From positions 1 to 64,000 of the forward strand of contig JABUFB010000003.1 in assembly GCA_013314775.1 (NCBI GenBank): DNA of 64,000 bases, in the 5' to 3' direction. Positions 1 through 8,561 of this stretch are shown piece after piece. Each line of letters starts with the position of its first letter. Position 1 is the stretch's first letter. Source of the DNA: Armatimonadota bacterium (lineage in GTDB: Bacteria; Armatimonadota; Zipacnadia; Zipacnadales; JABUFB01). Made by a program: the position numbers and the translations under genes. The notes under the pieces were generated by a model. The model worked only from the letters and a program-made list of their open reading frames with translations. It was not told the origin of the DNA and made no database searches.

Positions 1-385
1 CAGCCGGAGCCGCGGGTGCTTCAGCCGGAGCGGCAGGTGCTTCAGCCGGAGCGGCGGGTGCTTCAGCCGGAGCCGCGGGTGCTTCAGCCGGGGCCGCGGG
101 TGCTTCTGCCGGAGCGGCGGGTGCTTCAGCCGGTGCCGCGGGTGCCTCTGCCGGAGCGGCCGGTGCTTCAGCCGGAGCGGCGGGTGCCTCTGCCGGAGCC
201 GCGGGTGCTTCAGCCGGTGCCGCAGCTGCTTCAGCCGGAGCGGCAGGTGCCTCTGCCGGAGCCGCGGGTGCTTCAGCCGGAGCGGCGGGTGCTTCAGCCG
301 GAGCGGCCGGTGCCTCTGCCGGAGCGGCCGGTGCTTCAGCCGGAGCGGCGGGTGCTTCAGCCGGAGCGGCGGGTGCTTCAGCCGG
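1..385. repeat. Tandem 21-bp coding repeat, at least 18 units
   Basis: A 21-bp unit repeats without indels from the window edge to about 385. Units differ at a few positions (for example GGAGCG, GGTGCC, GGGGCC), but read on the minus strand nearly all differences I checked are synonymous and keep AEAPAAP. One unit near 225-235 changes a Pro codon to Ala. Confidence 0.9.
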
Positions 386-892
386 AAGTTCACCGATCAC
401 GATGCGTTTGATAAAGGAGTCGGGAGTGAAGTCCTTCTGCGCGAGGGGGAAGGCGTGAACGCGCTTGGTCTGACGATTCTCCAGTTCCACGCTGGCGGTG
501 CTGCAGTGCAGGAGCCAGGTGGGTGTGCCTTCGATCTTGGATCCATCATTGCGCGTCACGGTGATGCGCTCAATGACCCATTTCGGCTGGTCCTCGGAGC
601 CCTGGTTCGCCCAGTCAGCATCCACGATTTTGATATCCCGGGCCGGGATGGTCACGTCACCCTCTGCTGTGGTCAGCCTGAGGGATCCGTACTCCTGGCG
701 CAGGGAGCCCACGCCCGAGCCCAGTACCACACCGAACTCGGCCAGCTTGATGACGCCCGTCAAAGTCTCGCCACTGCGCAGGACGACGGTGCCGCGGAAC
801 TCGCCCGCGACTTCCTGGGCGGCTGCGGGGAAGCATCCCCCGATCAGCAATGCCGCGGCCAGAAGAACCATTGTGCGTCTCGTCCGGTCCAT
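1..892 (-). CDS. Secreted protein with Ala-Pro-Glu heptad-repeat tail (3' end beyond window)
   Basis: An open frame runs from an ATG at 892 (preceded by AGAGGTG at good spacing) off the left edge. The first 30 residues are a signal peptide ending LLIGGCFPAAAQ, which could be cleaved after AAAQ or, less likely, lipidated at the Cys. Residues about 30-165 form a polar, beta-rich domain that I do not recognise. After IVIGEL the protein becomes a run of seven-residue units of the type AEAPAAP, 18 or more, with no break of frame up to the window edge. Such a tail is usually an extended linker or wall-spanning stalk, so a further domain may lie outside. No function can be assigned. Coding on this strand is supported by the way repeat variants differ almost only at synonymous positions. 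Confidence 0.8.
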   Translation of the reverse strand, partial: MDRTRRTMVLLAAALLIGGCFPAAAQEVAGEFRGTVVLRSGETLTGVIKLAEFGVVLGSGVGSLRQEYGSLRLTTAEGDVTIPARDIKIVDADWANQGSEDQPKWVIERITVTRNDGSKIEGTPTWLLHCSTASVELENRQTKRVHAFPLAQKDFTPDSFIKRIVIGELPAEAPAAPAEAPAAPAEAPAAPAEAPAAPAEAPAAPAEAPAAPAEAPAAPAEAAAAPAEAPAAPAEAPAAPAEAPAAPAEAPAAPAEAPAAPAEAPAAPAEAPAAPAEAPAAPAEAPAAPAEAPAAPA

Positions 893-975
893 GACCTTCA
901 CCTCTTCTGCCTCGTACCCCGGATTTTCGGCTCCGGGTCCGAAGCGGGCGCATCCCTGGGGAGCGCCGGGTGTGT

Positions 976-1980
976 TCACTCGCGACTTCGGCGCGCCCGG
1001 GCTTCCAGCGTCTCCGCGAAAGCTTCCAGGCGCAACCGGTTCTGCGCATTCACCGGTCCCGGTCGGTCGCCCTCAATCTCAAGCACCGGTGCCTTCAGAT
1101 ACTGCTTCAGGAGCAGACCCTGAATCTGCCGGAAGCAGAAGGTCTGCGTGTAATGCACGATGCCGTCGATGTTGCGGCGGTCGATCTCCCGGTTGATGTC
1201 TTCGATTCGTCCAAAGACATCGTAGGGGTAGGTGTATCTCAAGTACTGCTCGATCAGGTCGCAGTTCTCGCACTGGCACATGGAGAACTGGCGCTGCATT
1301 TCATTGTAGACCACCTGCACGCCCAGGCCTTCCAGCACCTGATAGAAGTCCCCAATGATCGTCGGGACACCGATGACCCCGATACGCAGGCGGGACTTTG
1401 CGGGTGTTCTCCGGCGTGCTTCGCTGAGCAGGTTCGCCACCTGCGTGGCGAAGCCCTTCACGTCTGAGCAAAAATCCGTGGCGCTCACAAGGTAATAATG
1501 ATTCTCGAAACCCGACACCACACCCTCCTGCCAGGTGAGACGATCCAGCTCCGCGAGTTGCCGCCGCAGGGGCTCCAGTTCACGGCGCACTGTTTCGGCC
1601 TGCTCGAGGGTGGTGCCGAAATGCTCAGCCATCCGCGCCAACTGTCCGGCCAGCAGTTCCCGGTTGCGTTCCGAGGGGTACGCAAAGGGGTATACCTTCA
1701 CGCCGCGCACCCGGAGGGTCTCCATCATCGCGTGGGTCTGGCTGCAGTCGCCCTGAGTCACCGCGATGATCTCCTCCATGCCCCGGGCGAGCGTGGTGGC
1801 ATAGATGCCCTTGATCCAGGCGCATGTGTTGCGCGGGTAGCCTTCGCGCTCGGCCGACGCCACCAGGCCAGGGCTGTCGGGGTCGGAGATGAAGATGTTA
1901 TTGAGGTCCACCGGCACGATATTCGCGGCCAGAAGTATCTCCACCGGAATTGTTGTCGTGAACCCGACCACGCGCGGCAT
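976..1980 (-). CDS. 2-hydroxyacyl-CoA dehydratase family (HgdB-like) iron-sulfur protein
   Basis: This 334-residue protein resembles the D component of 2-hydroxyacyl-CoA dehydratases and the related double-cubane cluster proteins, which carry iron-sulfur clusters and do ATP-driven low-potential reductions. Seven cysteines are visible (53, 79, 171, 235, 237, 240, 282), including the CxCxxC group at 235-240 and the HYTQTFCFRQ stretch typical of the family. The start is the ATG whose A is the last base of the queE stop codon (TGATG), so translation is probably coupled to queE. A longer frame upstream is unlikely because it would read into queE. No partner subunit and no HgdC-type activator ATPase gene lies beside it, which is unusual. 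It may act on something other than an acyl-CoA; its link to queE is only by position. Confidence 0.75.
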   Translation of the reverse strand: MPRVVGFTTTIPVEILLAANIVPVDLNNIFISDPDSPGLVASAEREGYPRNTCAWIKGIYATTLARGMEEIIAVTQGDCSQTHAMMETLRVRGVKVYPFAYPSERNRELLAGQLARMAEHFGTTLEQAETVRRELEPLRRQLAELDRLTWQEGVVSGFENHYYLVSATDFCSDVKGFATQVANLLSEARRRTPAKSRLRIGVIGVPTIIGDFYQVLEGLGVQVVYNEMQRQFSMCQCENCDLIEQYLRYTYPYDVFGRIEDINREIDRRNIDGIVHYTQTFCFRQIQGLLLKQYLKAPVLEIEGDRPGPVNAQNRLRLEAFAETLEARARRSRE

Positions 1981-2732
1981 CAGCGAACTCCCATGACACG
2001 GTGGCACTGTGGGATGATGCGCACGTCCCGCAGGTGCTGCCGTGCGATCTCATACAGCCGGTGCAGCTTCGTTTCCGTGGGCGCACCATATTCCGCTGCC
2101 AACTGGGTAACGGGCTGGAGCACCAGTGGCGCGCTGATTTTCTTCTCTTTGAGCAAGGCCGCGGCGCGTTGCAGTTCCCGGTCAGGAGTGGACTCCAGGA
2201 CAACGGCTTTCACCGCGACGCACTTGTCGCCGGCGATCTGCGCACTGCGCACGAAAAGGTCCTCCGGCACAGGATGCCGCAGCGTGGAGGGGAGCTTGTA
2301 GTCCAGTGAGATGAAGTCCAGCTGGTCCACGACTTCCTGGAGCGCGTCCGGCAGGTGCCCCGCGGATTCCAGCCACACCTGCAGGCCTGCGGCGTGCAGT
2401 TCGCGGGCAAGCTCCGAGACGAACCGGGGGTACAGGAGGGGTTCTCCGCCGGTAATCGCCACGGAATGGGTGTGTTCCGCGGGCTTGGCGAGACGGCGCA
2501 CGTGAGCGGCGACCTGGCCTGCAGTTGTCGGACTGTCGATCTCCATCCACCCATCCAGGCCCGGCTCCGACTGGACGCGGCAGGTGCCCGCCAGTTCCCG
2601 CGCCGCCGGGGTATCGCAGTAGACGCAGGTCAGGTCGCAGCCTCGCAGGCGCACGAACACCTGGCGTACCCCAACCAGCGGGCCCTCTCCCTGAAAGGAG
2701 CTGAAGATCTCTGCCAGCGGTGCGCGGGTCAC
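1980..2732 (-). CDS. queE: 7-carboxy-7-deazaguanine synthase (radical SAM)
   Basis: QueE converts 6-carboxytetrahydropterin to 7-carboxy-7-deazaguanine in the preQ0/queuosine pathway, using S-adenosylmethionine and a 4Fe-4S cluster. The 250-residue protein has the family N-terminus with IFSSFQGEG and the cluster motif CDLTCVYC, with Cys32, Cys36 and Cys39 in the CX3CX2C spacing found in QueE and like enzymes. A GGEPLLYP motif for SAM binding follows. Its start overlaps the end of the DUF366 gene by 4 bp and its stop overlaps the HgdB-like start by 1 bp, so the three genes form one operon. QueC and QueD are not in this window. Confidence 0.88.
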   Translation of the reverse strand: MTRAPLAEIFSSFQGEGPLVGVRQVFVRLRGCDLTCVYCDTPAARELAGTCRVQSEPGLDGWMEIDSPTTAGQVAAHVRRLAKPAEHTHSVAITGGEPLLYPRFVSELARELHAAGLQVWLESAGHLPDALQEVVDQLDFISLDYKLPSTLRHPVPEDLFVRSAQIAGDKCVAVKAVVLESTPDRELQRAAALLKEKKISAPLVLQPVTQLAAEYGAPTETKLHRLYEIARQHLRDVRIIPQCHRVMGVR

Positions 2733-3277
2733 GGCACCGGCCTCACTTTGCAGCGGGCAGCGTCGATGGTTTCGAGTTCCCTCGCGAAAGCCGTCATCAA
2801 GCGCCGGGCGAACTGTTCCGGGTCAACACCCAGCTCGGCAAGACCCACCGCCGGAACAGGGGCGCCAGCGGGGTCGATATTGAGCGCGAAGTGGATCAGG
2901 CTGGAGACCGGAGAAACGGTTGCGATTGAGACCGACAGCTTGCGCTCGCCCACATACAGGTCGTCGCCCTCCCTGTGCAGCTTTTCGACGTGAGCCAACT
3001 GTTCGGCGGCGATAGCCACGAGAAGGCGCTGACGCAGGATGGCTTTGGGCAGGTCGGGGTCGAAGAACTCACACAGGAAGTGGAGCATCTCTCGAGCCTC
3101 AATGCCCACGCCGCGGGCTACGTCGGCCTTATCCACCATCTCCGATAGTTCGACGCGGCATGGCCCGCAGAATCCGACGCAGGCATCACCGCGCAGATCG
3201 AAAGTGTCCAGTATCCAGTGGGAGCGCAGCTCTCGACCTGTGTAAGCGACAGGGACGGTGGCGAAGTGGGTCTGCAT
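2729..3277 (-). CDS. DUF366 family protein
   Basis: This 182-residue protein matches my recollection of the DUF366 family (COG2029), best known from archaea: a WILDTFDLRGDA stretch near the N-terminus, a GPCRVELSEMVD segment and a conserved core KLSVSIATVSPVSSLIHF at about residues 113-130. The biochemical function of the family is not known to me. The gene opens the minus-strand operon with queE, overlapping it by 4 bp (ATGA), which suggests a role connected with the deazaguanine pathway or with the HgdB-like protein. Some cysteines (Cys35, Cys38) could bind metal. Family assignment rests on pattern memory, not a search. Confidence 0.6.
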   Translation of the reverse strand: MQTHFATVPVAYTGRELRSHWILDTFDLRGDACVGFCGPCRVELSEMVDKADVARGVGIEAREMLHFLCEFFDPDLPKAILRQRLLVAIAAEQLAHVEKLHREGDDLYVGERKLSVSIATVSPVSSLIHFALNIDPAGAPVPAVGLAELGVDPEQFARRLMTAFARELETIDAARCKVRPVP

Positions 3278-3328
3278 GGCTTGGGAGCTCCAATTCCAGG
3301 TGAGGGAATGAGGCCACCGGAAACAGGA

Positions 3329-3356
3329 CCGACCGGCACACAGGCCGGCCGGTCGG
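3329..3356 (-). terminator. Hairpin between minus-strand genes, possible terminator
   Basis: CCGACCGGC and GCCGGTCGG form a perfect 9-bp stem around a 10-base loop, just downstream of the gene ending at 3382. There is no long U run after it on the minus strand, so it could be a weak terminator or a member of the dispersed hairpin family. Confidence 0.45.
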
Positions 3357-3381
3357 AGTACTCAGGCTGGAGTGCGCCGGG

Positions 3382-4023
3382 TTACTTGCCCTTCCGGGCC
3401 GCCTTATAACGCATGTACTCCAGCGCCACCTGGGTGGCCGGGAGATCGCAGACCGTGGCGATCCGGTCGAATGCGCGGTTGAGCCCCATGATGGTATCAT
3501 GCTCAGCATCCGGGTCCTGTTGGCGCACTTTGGTCTCGGTCTCGTAGACCATGGGTAATGCCTTCACGAAAAGTTGGGCCTGGGAGGTGGCGTAGCGCCG
3601 GGCCTCGGTGCTGGCGAAAAGCGCCTGCAGATCGGCATTGAGCTGGGCCCAGCCGCGCGTGCTGGCGCTGTGGGCTCTTTGCTGCGCGAGAGCCTCCTGG
3701 GTGGCCCGTTCACGCTGAGCTTCGCGCTCCTTGGTGCGCTCCCACGCGTCCACGGTTGCCCCTTCAATGCAGCGGATGTCCAGGCGTTTGCCGGTCTTCG
3801 CCTGGAGAACCTGCTGCACCTGGGACTTGTTCACGCGGGTCTCAACATAGCTCGCATGGCGCATGTCCTTTGGGTCGAAGCCCAGGATCAGCGTATCGCC
3901 CTCGATGACCAGAGGCACGGCGGCCTCCACGGCTTCCCAGAGGGTCCTTGTAGTACCGGGCAGACGGCGGACGCCCATGTCGACGTCTTTCCACAGCGCC
4001 TTGAGATCGATCTCATCTGGCAT
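3382..4023 (-). CDS. Uncharacterised protein, possible nucleic-acid-binding N-terminal domain
   Basis: The ATG at 4023 is chosen because a GGAGG lies nine bases upstream and a strong promoter is placed correctly; a longer frame would run through that promoter. The 213-residue protein begins with about 90 residues of alternating helix and strand (LWEAVEAAVPLVIEGDTLIL, then a segment ending in KTGKRLDIRCIEG) that look loosely like the small domain found in DnaA N-termini or DNA polymerase III gamma/tau. A charged helical stretch rich in Arg, Glu and Gln follows (about 95-125), then a helical C-terminus. I do not recognise the family with any certainty and assign no function. Confidence 0.7.
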   Translation of the reverse strand: MPDEIDLKALWKDVDMGVRRLPGTTRTLWEAVEAAVPLVIEGDTLILGFDPKDMRHASYVETRVNKSQVQQVLQAKTGKRLDIRCIEGATVDAWERTKEREAQRERATQEALAQQRAHSASTRGWAQLNADLQALFASTEARRYATSQAQLFVKALPMVYETETKVRQQDPDAEHDTIMGLNRAFDRIATVCDLPATQVALEYMRYKAARKGK

Positions 4024-4075
4024 TTGCGCGAACCTCCGCAGCGCCCGGTTCCGGCACTGGCCGGTATGGCGCGCG

Positions 4076-4104
4076 TTGACTTTCCCGACGGGCTTCTGTA
4101 GGCT
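4076..4104 (+). promoter_or_regulatory. Putative sigma-70 promoter for pyk
   Basis: TTGACT at 4076-4081 and TAGGCT at 4099-4104 are separated by 17 bases, about 65 bases upstream of the pyk start. It sits back to back with a minus-strand promoter. Confidence 0.5.
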
Positions 4105-4128
4105 AATAACATCCCTGATTGCGCTCGC

Positions 4129-4157
4129 ATTATAGCACAGGGATTCTTGGCATGCAA
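4129..4157 (-). promoter_or_regulatory. Strong sigma-70 promoter for the gene at 3382-4023
   Basis: On the minus strand TTGCAT (4157-4152) and a perfect TATAAT (4134-4129) are separated by 17 bases. Transcription would start near 4122, about 100 bases before the ATG at 4023. The -10 is the best match in an otherwise GC-rich region. Confidence 0.65.
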
Positions 4158-4168
4158 ACCACACTACG

Positions 4169-5641
4169 ATGCCTCGGAGGCCGTCCTTGGACCGCCAGCC
4201 AGCCCCAATCCTGAGTATCGAGAACCCCACCAAGATCATCGCCACTATCGGCCCGGCCAGCAGTGGCGAAACCGTCCTGCGCGGTCTGGTGCACGCCGGC
4301 GCCGACATGATGCGCCTCAATTTCTCCCACGGGACCCACGAGACCCACGAGGAGATCTTCCGCCGGATCCGCACCATCGAACAGGAGACCGGGCGTTTCC
4401 TGGGAGTCATCGCCGATCTGCAGGGGCCGAAGATTCGTACCGGGTTGCTCGAAGGCGGCGGCCCGGTGTTGCTGGAAGCCGGCCAGACACTCACCATCAC
4501 GACGGAAGAACTCGCCGGTAACGCTTCCCGCGTGAGCACCACCTACAAGTCTCTGCCCGACGACGTGCAGCCCGGTGACCGAATCCTCATGGATGACGGG
4601 CTTCTGGAACTGAGGGTCTGCGAGGTCCGGCAGACCGAGGTCCTCTGCGAAGTCGTGGTGGGCGGATTCCTGGGGGAGCACAAGGGCATCAATTTGCCCG
4701 GCGTGCAGGTGAGCAGCCCCGCCCTCACTTCCAAGGACCGCGCCGACCTGGAGTTCGCTGTGGCCCTGGGAGTCGACTACATCGCGGTGAGTTTCGTGCG
4801 GTCGGCGGTGGATGTGGGGGTAGCGCGGGATGCCATCGCGGCCCTGGGAAGCGACGTTCCGGTAATCGCCAAGCTGGAGAAGCCCGAGGCCATCGATGAG
4901 CTCGGGGCCATCATCGACGCCGCCGACGCAATCATGGTGGCTCGTGGTGACCTGGGTGTGGAACTATCCCCCGAGAAGGTGCCGATGATCCAGAAGCGCG
5001 TCATCCGCGAGTGCGCCCGACGTAGAAAGCCGGTTATCACCGCCACGCAGATGCTCGATTCCATGCGCGAGCACCCGCGCCCGACACGCGCGGAAGCATC
5101 TGACGTGGCCAATGCCATCCTGGACGGCACTGACGCCGTGATGCTGTCGGGGGAGACTGCGGTGGGTCAGTATCCGGTGGAGTCAGTGGCGATGATGCGC
5201 CGGATCGCTCAGTCCGCTGAAGAGGAGCTGTTCCTGGGCAGCCACCTGCGACTGGCCAGCGCATCCGACGAACCCTTGAGCTTCGCAGACGCCTTGAGTC
5301 GGGCGGCTGCGCAGGTTGCAGAGAATCTGGATACCAAGGCGATCGTGGCTTTCACCCAGTCCGGTTCCAGCGCGCGGCTCGCGTCCCAGTGCCGCCCGAG
5401 GGTGCCGGTGCTCGCGGCCACGCCGCTTCCGGGAACTGCGCGGCGGTGCGCTCTGTACTGGGGTGTGCGATCGACGCTCATAGAACCGGTGCAGGATACC
5501 GATGAAATGCTGGAAGGCATTGAGCGGCGAATCCGCGAAATGAATATAGCAAAGGCCGGGGACGTGATCGTGGTCACCGCCGGTACACCCATCGGCCGCC
5601 GCGGCACCACCAACATGATGAAGCTGCAGGTGATTCACTGA
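4169..5641 (+). CDS. pyk: Pyruvate kinase
   Basis: Pyruvate kinase transfers phosphate from phosphoenolpyruvate to ADP in the last step of glycolysis. The 490-residue product has the family N-terminal segment TKIIATIGPAS, the RLNFSHGTHE motif, the B-domain start DLQGPKIRTG and the signature VIAKLEKPEAIDEL, where Lys235 is the catalytic lysine. MVARGDLGVEL and ITATQMLDSM follow, and the C-terminal allosteric domain is complete, ending with the usual TAGTPIGRRGTTN. Length fits bacterial enzymes; the first 20 residues are a little longer than usual and the true start could be slightly downstream. eda follows 200 bp later, so the two may work together in the Entner-Doudoroff route. Confidence 0.95.
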   Translation: MPRRPSLDRQPAPILSIENPTKIIATIGPASSGETVLRGLVHAGADMMRLNFSHGTHETHEEIFRRIRTIEQETGRFLGVIADLQGPKIRTGLLEGGGPVLLEAGQTLTITTEELAGNASRVSTTYKSLPDDVQPGDRILMDDGLLELRVCEVRQTEVLCEVVVGGFLGEHKGINLPGVQVSSPALTSKDRADLEFAVALGVDYIAVSFVRSAVDVGVARDAIAALGSDVPVIAKLEKPEAIDELGAIIDAADAIMVARGDLGVELSPEKVPMIQKRVIRECARRRKPVITATQMLDSMREHPRPTRAEASDVANAILDGTDAVMLSGETAVGQYPVESVAMMRRIAQSAEEELFLGSHLRLASASDEPLSFADALSRAAAQVAENLDTKAIVAFTQSGSSARLASQCRPRVPVLAATPLPGTARRCALYWGVRSTLIEPVQDTDEMLEGIERRIREMNIAKAGDVIVVTAGTPIGRRGTTNMMKLQVIH

Positions 5642-5842
5642 CCCGATCTGATGCGGGGTGGGCTCGGGCAGGCGCCGGGTGCTTGCGCCGTCCGGCAGGC
5701 TGAGCCCCGGACATGGACACCGGCGCCGGGGCCCGCGTCCATGGAACAGGAGCGTACTCCGGTTCAGTTCCAGACAATGCAGGAACCCTCTGCGTCAAGC
5801 CGACAGTTGACGCCTAACCTGCCGCAAAGGGAATGGTGCAAG

Positions 5843-6487
5843 ATGCAGATGGAGGACACCCTCAAGCGCATTCACACGTGCGGAGTGGTGGCGGTAGTTC
5901 GCGGCATAGGCGCTGAGGCGCTTACCCGGACTTTGGATGCCCTCTTCGCCGCGGGCGTGGACTGCGTTGAGATCGCCATGTCGGTCCACGGCGCTCTCAA
6001 AGATATCAGCCGCTTGAAAGAGCATTGGGCGGACCAGATGATCATCGGGGCCGGAGAAGTCTTGAATGGTGAGATGGCGACCCTCGCCGACGCGGCCCAG
6101 GCAGACTTCTGCAGCGGGATCGGCGCCAGCCCCAACATGGTGCGGGCCTCGATCGAGCACGACTTGCTGCCAATTCCCGGAGCACTGACCCCCACCGAGA
6201 TTCAGGTGGCCTGGCATGCGGGGGCAAGCATCGTCAAACTTTTCCCCGCCGAAATGCTGAATGCAGAATATGTCAGCACCGTCCGGCGGGTGTTGCCGCG
6301 GGTCGAAGTCATGCCTTCAGGAGGCATTTCCGCCGACAATGCAGCAGCATTCGTGCGCGCGGGAGCTTTCGCGGTGGGCGCCGGACGCAATGTGGTAGAC
6401 CCGGCCCTTGTCGAAGCGGGACATTTCGACGAAGTGACCCGTCGTGCCAGGGAGATTCGGCAGGCGGTACTGGCTGCCCGGGAATGA
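5843..6487 (+). CDS. eda: 2-dehydro-3-deoxyphosphogluconate (KDPG) aldolase
   Basis: KDPG/KHG aldolase cleaves 2-keto-3-deoxy-6-phosphogluconate to pyruvate and glyceraldehyde 3-phosphate. The 214-residue product fits the family length. GVVAVVRG opens the barrel, CVEIAM carries the catalytic Glu, GAGEVLN replaces the usual GAGTVL, and Lys132 in SIVKLFPAEM is the Schiff-base lysine. VMPSGGIS and FAVGAGRNVV supply the phosphate-binding loop. The start at 5843 gives the usual N-terminus; a frame extending upstream to 5651 is low-complexity and lacks homologous features. 6-phosphogluconate dehydratase is not in the window. Confidence 0.88.
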   Translation: MQMEDTLKRIHTCGVVAVVRGIGAEALTRTLDALFAAGVDCVEIAMSVHGALKDISRLKEHWADQMIIGAGEVLNGEMATLADAAQADFCSGIGASPNMVRASIEHDLLPIPGALTPTEIQVAWHAGASIVKLFPAEMLNAEYVSTVRRVLPRVEVMPSGGISADNAAAFVRAGAFAVGAGRNVVDPALVEAGHFDEVTRRAREIRQAVLAARE

Positions 6488-6618
6488 ACCCGGGAAGCTT
6501 TCGACCGTCCCAAGAACAGTAGAGGAAAACGCCGGACTGATGCCGGGAAAAGAAAGGACAGGGAAGATTCGCACCGAAACAGGACCGGCGCTACTGCGAA
6601 ACCGAAATCGATGAAGCT

Positions 6619-8403
6619 ATGAACCGAAGCCTCCTGACAATCTGCCTGTCCCTGATTCCGGCCGTGGGCGCACTGGCCGACCCCACGGCGGTCTATGTGT
6701 CCATTGCCGGTCGCCCCGCAAACATCGACCCTCCCGCCGTCGTGGTCTCCGATCATCTCATGCTTCCCGCCGGGTTCCTGTCCGGACATCTGGGCATCGC
6801 GGTCACCACAGGTTCTGCCGCGGGCTCGTGGCGCCTGGAAGCCTTCGGTCATGTACTGCAGGTGTTCAAAGGCCGCCAGCAGTTTGTGCTGGACAACACA
6901 GCCATGAGCGCGGCCCATCCCGCAGTGGTCATCGACGGCCGGCTCTACGTGCCGGTGGAGATGATCAGCCGCAGTTTCGGGATCATCTGGGGTCGCCGAG
7001 AGGGGAACAAGGGGTTCGATCTTCTCCCGCCGGGCGCGGTGGTGCAGGATGTGCGCGGCGGCGCGCATCAGGACTACTATCGACTGGTGTTCGACATGTC
7101 CCGGCCGTCGCCATACTGGCAGGCGAAATCCAATGGAGAATTGATCATCGACATCCCGCCGCCTGAGGTCCTTCCCCCCGACTGGGGCGCCCTGCGATTG
7201 TTCACCTTCGAGGACCCGCTGAAGCCGAAAGTCACCGCGAAGCGCACGGACGACAACTGGACGCGGCTCACGGTGAGCTTCGATAATGGAGGCCAGCCGT
7301 CGCTGATCTCCCTGGGCAACCCCAGCCGAATCATCGCCGACATTCCGCGGCTCAAGCCTTTGAACGCCACGCCGGTGGAGCCTGTGGAGCCCCTGCCGAA
7401 GAAGTCCCCCGCGCTGCCGCCGAAGGTTGCCACGCCCTGGACGGTCCGCCATTTCAGCACAGCGCGCGGGCTGGTGCGGGTGTTCGTGCTAATCGCATCC
7501 CCGACTGCTGTCCGTCCGGCAATGGCCGGGCCCACCATCCGCACCCTGGCGACGGTGAGCAAGATGGCTGCCCGAGCAAGCGCTCCGGCGGCGATCAACG
7601 GCGGGCATTTCGACAAGAGCGGCGCGCCCCTTGGCATGCTGGTGATCGACGGCGAGATGATCAAGCACCCCATGCGGAATCGCACAGCTCTTGGGCTGAC
7701 GTACGACGGGAAGGCAATCATCGGCCACCAGCGGTTCGAGGGCAGCCTGCGCATTGAGGGTCTGCCGAAGCTGGACCTGGGCGGGATCAATGCCAGCCAC
7801 TGGGCCCTTGCGCGGCCCATGGTCTACACGCGCCGCTGGGGCAATGCCGTGGAGGGAGCCGGCAACAAGGTGCGGCTGGTGATCTCGGGCGACGGTGTCG
7901 TCACCCGGGTTGAGAAAACCGGCCTTCCCGTGGGCATTCCGGGGGACGGGTATGTGATCTCGGCCGGAGGCGAAGCGGGTGTCATATTGGCCAATGTGGT
8001 CCCGGGCACACGGGCTTCGGTGCACCTGGACGCGGTCCCGCACTGGCCCAATCTCAGGCACGCTGTCGGCGCGGGCCCCCAACTGGTGCGCGACGGGGAG
8101 CGCGAGATGACCCACGAGGAGGAATTGTTCCGGCTGGGACCCGGAAGGCCATGCCCGCGCTCGGCCGTAGGGATTGACGCCGACGGGAACCTCATGTTCG
8201 TGGCTGCCGAGGCGAACGTCGCCAAAGGCCTGACCTTGTGGGAACTGTCCAGCGTCATGTGGAAGCTGGGCTGCCGCGATGCCATGGCGCTGGATGGCGG
8301 AGGTTCAACCACCGTGTTCTTCAAGGGCCGGGTCTCAAACCATCCCACGGACGGGGCACAGCGTCCGGTCTCAAATGCGATCCTCATCTACGGGATTCCG
8401 TGA
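6619..8403 (+). CDS. Secreted phosphodiester glycosidase with copper-amine-oxidase-like stalk
   Basis: The 594-residue protein starts with a signal peptide (1-20), followed by a copper-amine-oxidase N-terminal-like domain (about 25-125, with LPAGFLSGHL and LYVPVEMISRSFGI), an AMIN-like beta domain (about 145-235, YYRLVFDMS), a Pro-rich linker, and a phosphodiester glycosidase (NAGPA) domain (about 275-594). The last carries INGGHFD, GAGPQLVRDG, CPRSAVGID and the hallmark ALDGGGSTT. Members remove sugars joined by phosphodiester links or bind wall polymers, and the stalk domains suggest attachment to the envelope. The start follows an in-frame stop and gives a good signal peptide. Confidence 0.85.
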   Translation: MNRSLLTICLSLIPAVGALADPTAVYVSIAGRPANIDPPAVVVSDHLMLPAGFLSGHLGIAVTTGSAAGSWRLEAFGHVLQVFKGRQQFVLDNTAMSAAHPAVVIDGRLYVPVEMISRSFGIIWGRREGNKGFDLLPPGAVVQDVRGGAHQDYYRLVFDMSRPSPYWQAKSNGELIIDIPPPEVLPPDWGALRLFTFEDPLKPKVTAKRTDDNWTRLTVSFDNGGQPSLISLGNPSRIIADIPRLKPLNATPVEPVEPLPKKSPALPPKVATPWTVRHFSTARGLVRVFVLIASPTAVRPAMAGPTIRTLATVSKMAARASAPAAINGGHFDKSGAPLGMLVIDGEMIKHPMRNRTALGLTYDGKAIIGHQRFEGSLRIEGLPKLDLGGINASHWALARPMVYTRRWGNAVEGAGNKVRLVISGDGVVTRVEKTGLPVGIPGDGYVISAGGEAGVILANVVPGTRASVHLDAVPHWPNLRHAVGAGPQLVRDGEREMTHEEELFRLGPGRPCPRSAVGIDADGNLMFVAAEANVAKGLTLWELSSVMWKLGCRDAMALDGGGSTTVFFKGRVSNHPTDGAQRPVSNAILIYGIP

Positions 8404-8561
8404 GGGCTGGTGAGGGTTTCTGCCGGGGGGCTCTGCCGTCTGGAGGGGCCGCATGGGAAAGCCCGTTGGTACGAGGCGTCGAGACCCATCCGGCCCGGCC
8501 TTTGCCTTTCCCCAAACACGCTGAAGGGTTTCCTCTGCCTGTCGCGAAACGTTCCCCGATC

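Noticed and set aside
16-411. Open plus-strand frame with LQPERRV-type repeats
   Set aside because: It is antisense to the heptad-repeat gene. The repeat variants are synonymous on the minus strand and nonsynonymous on this one.
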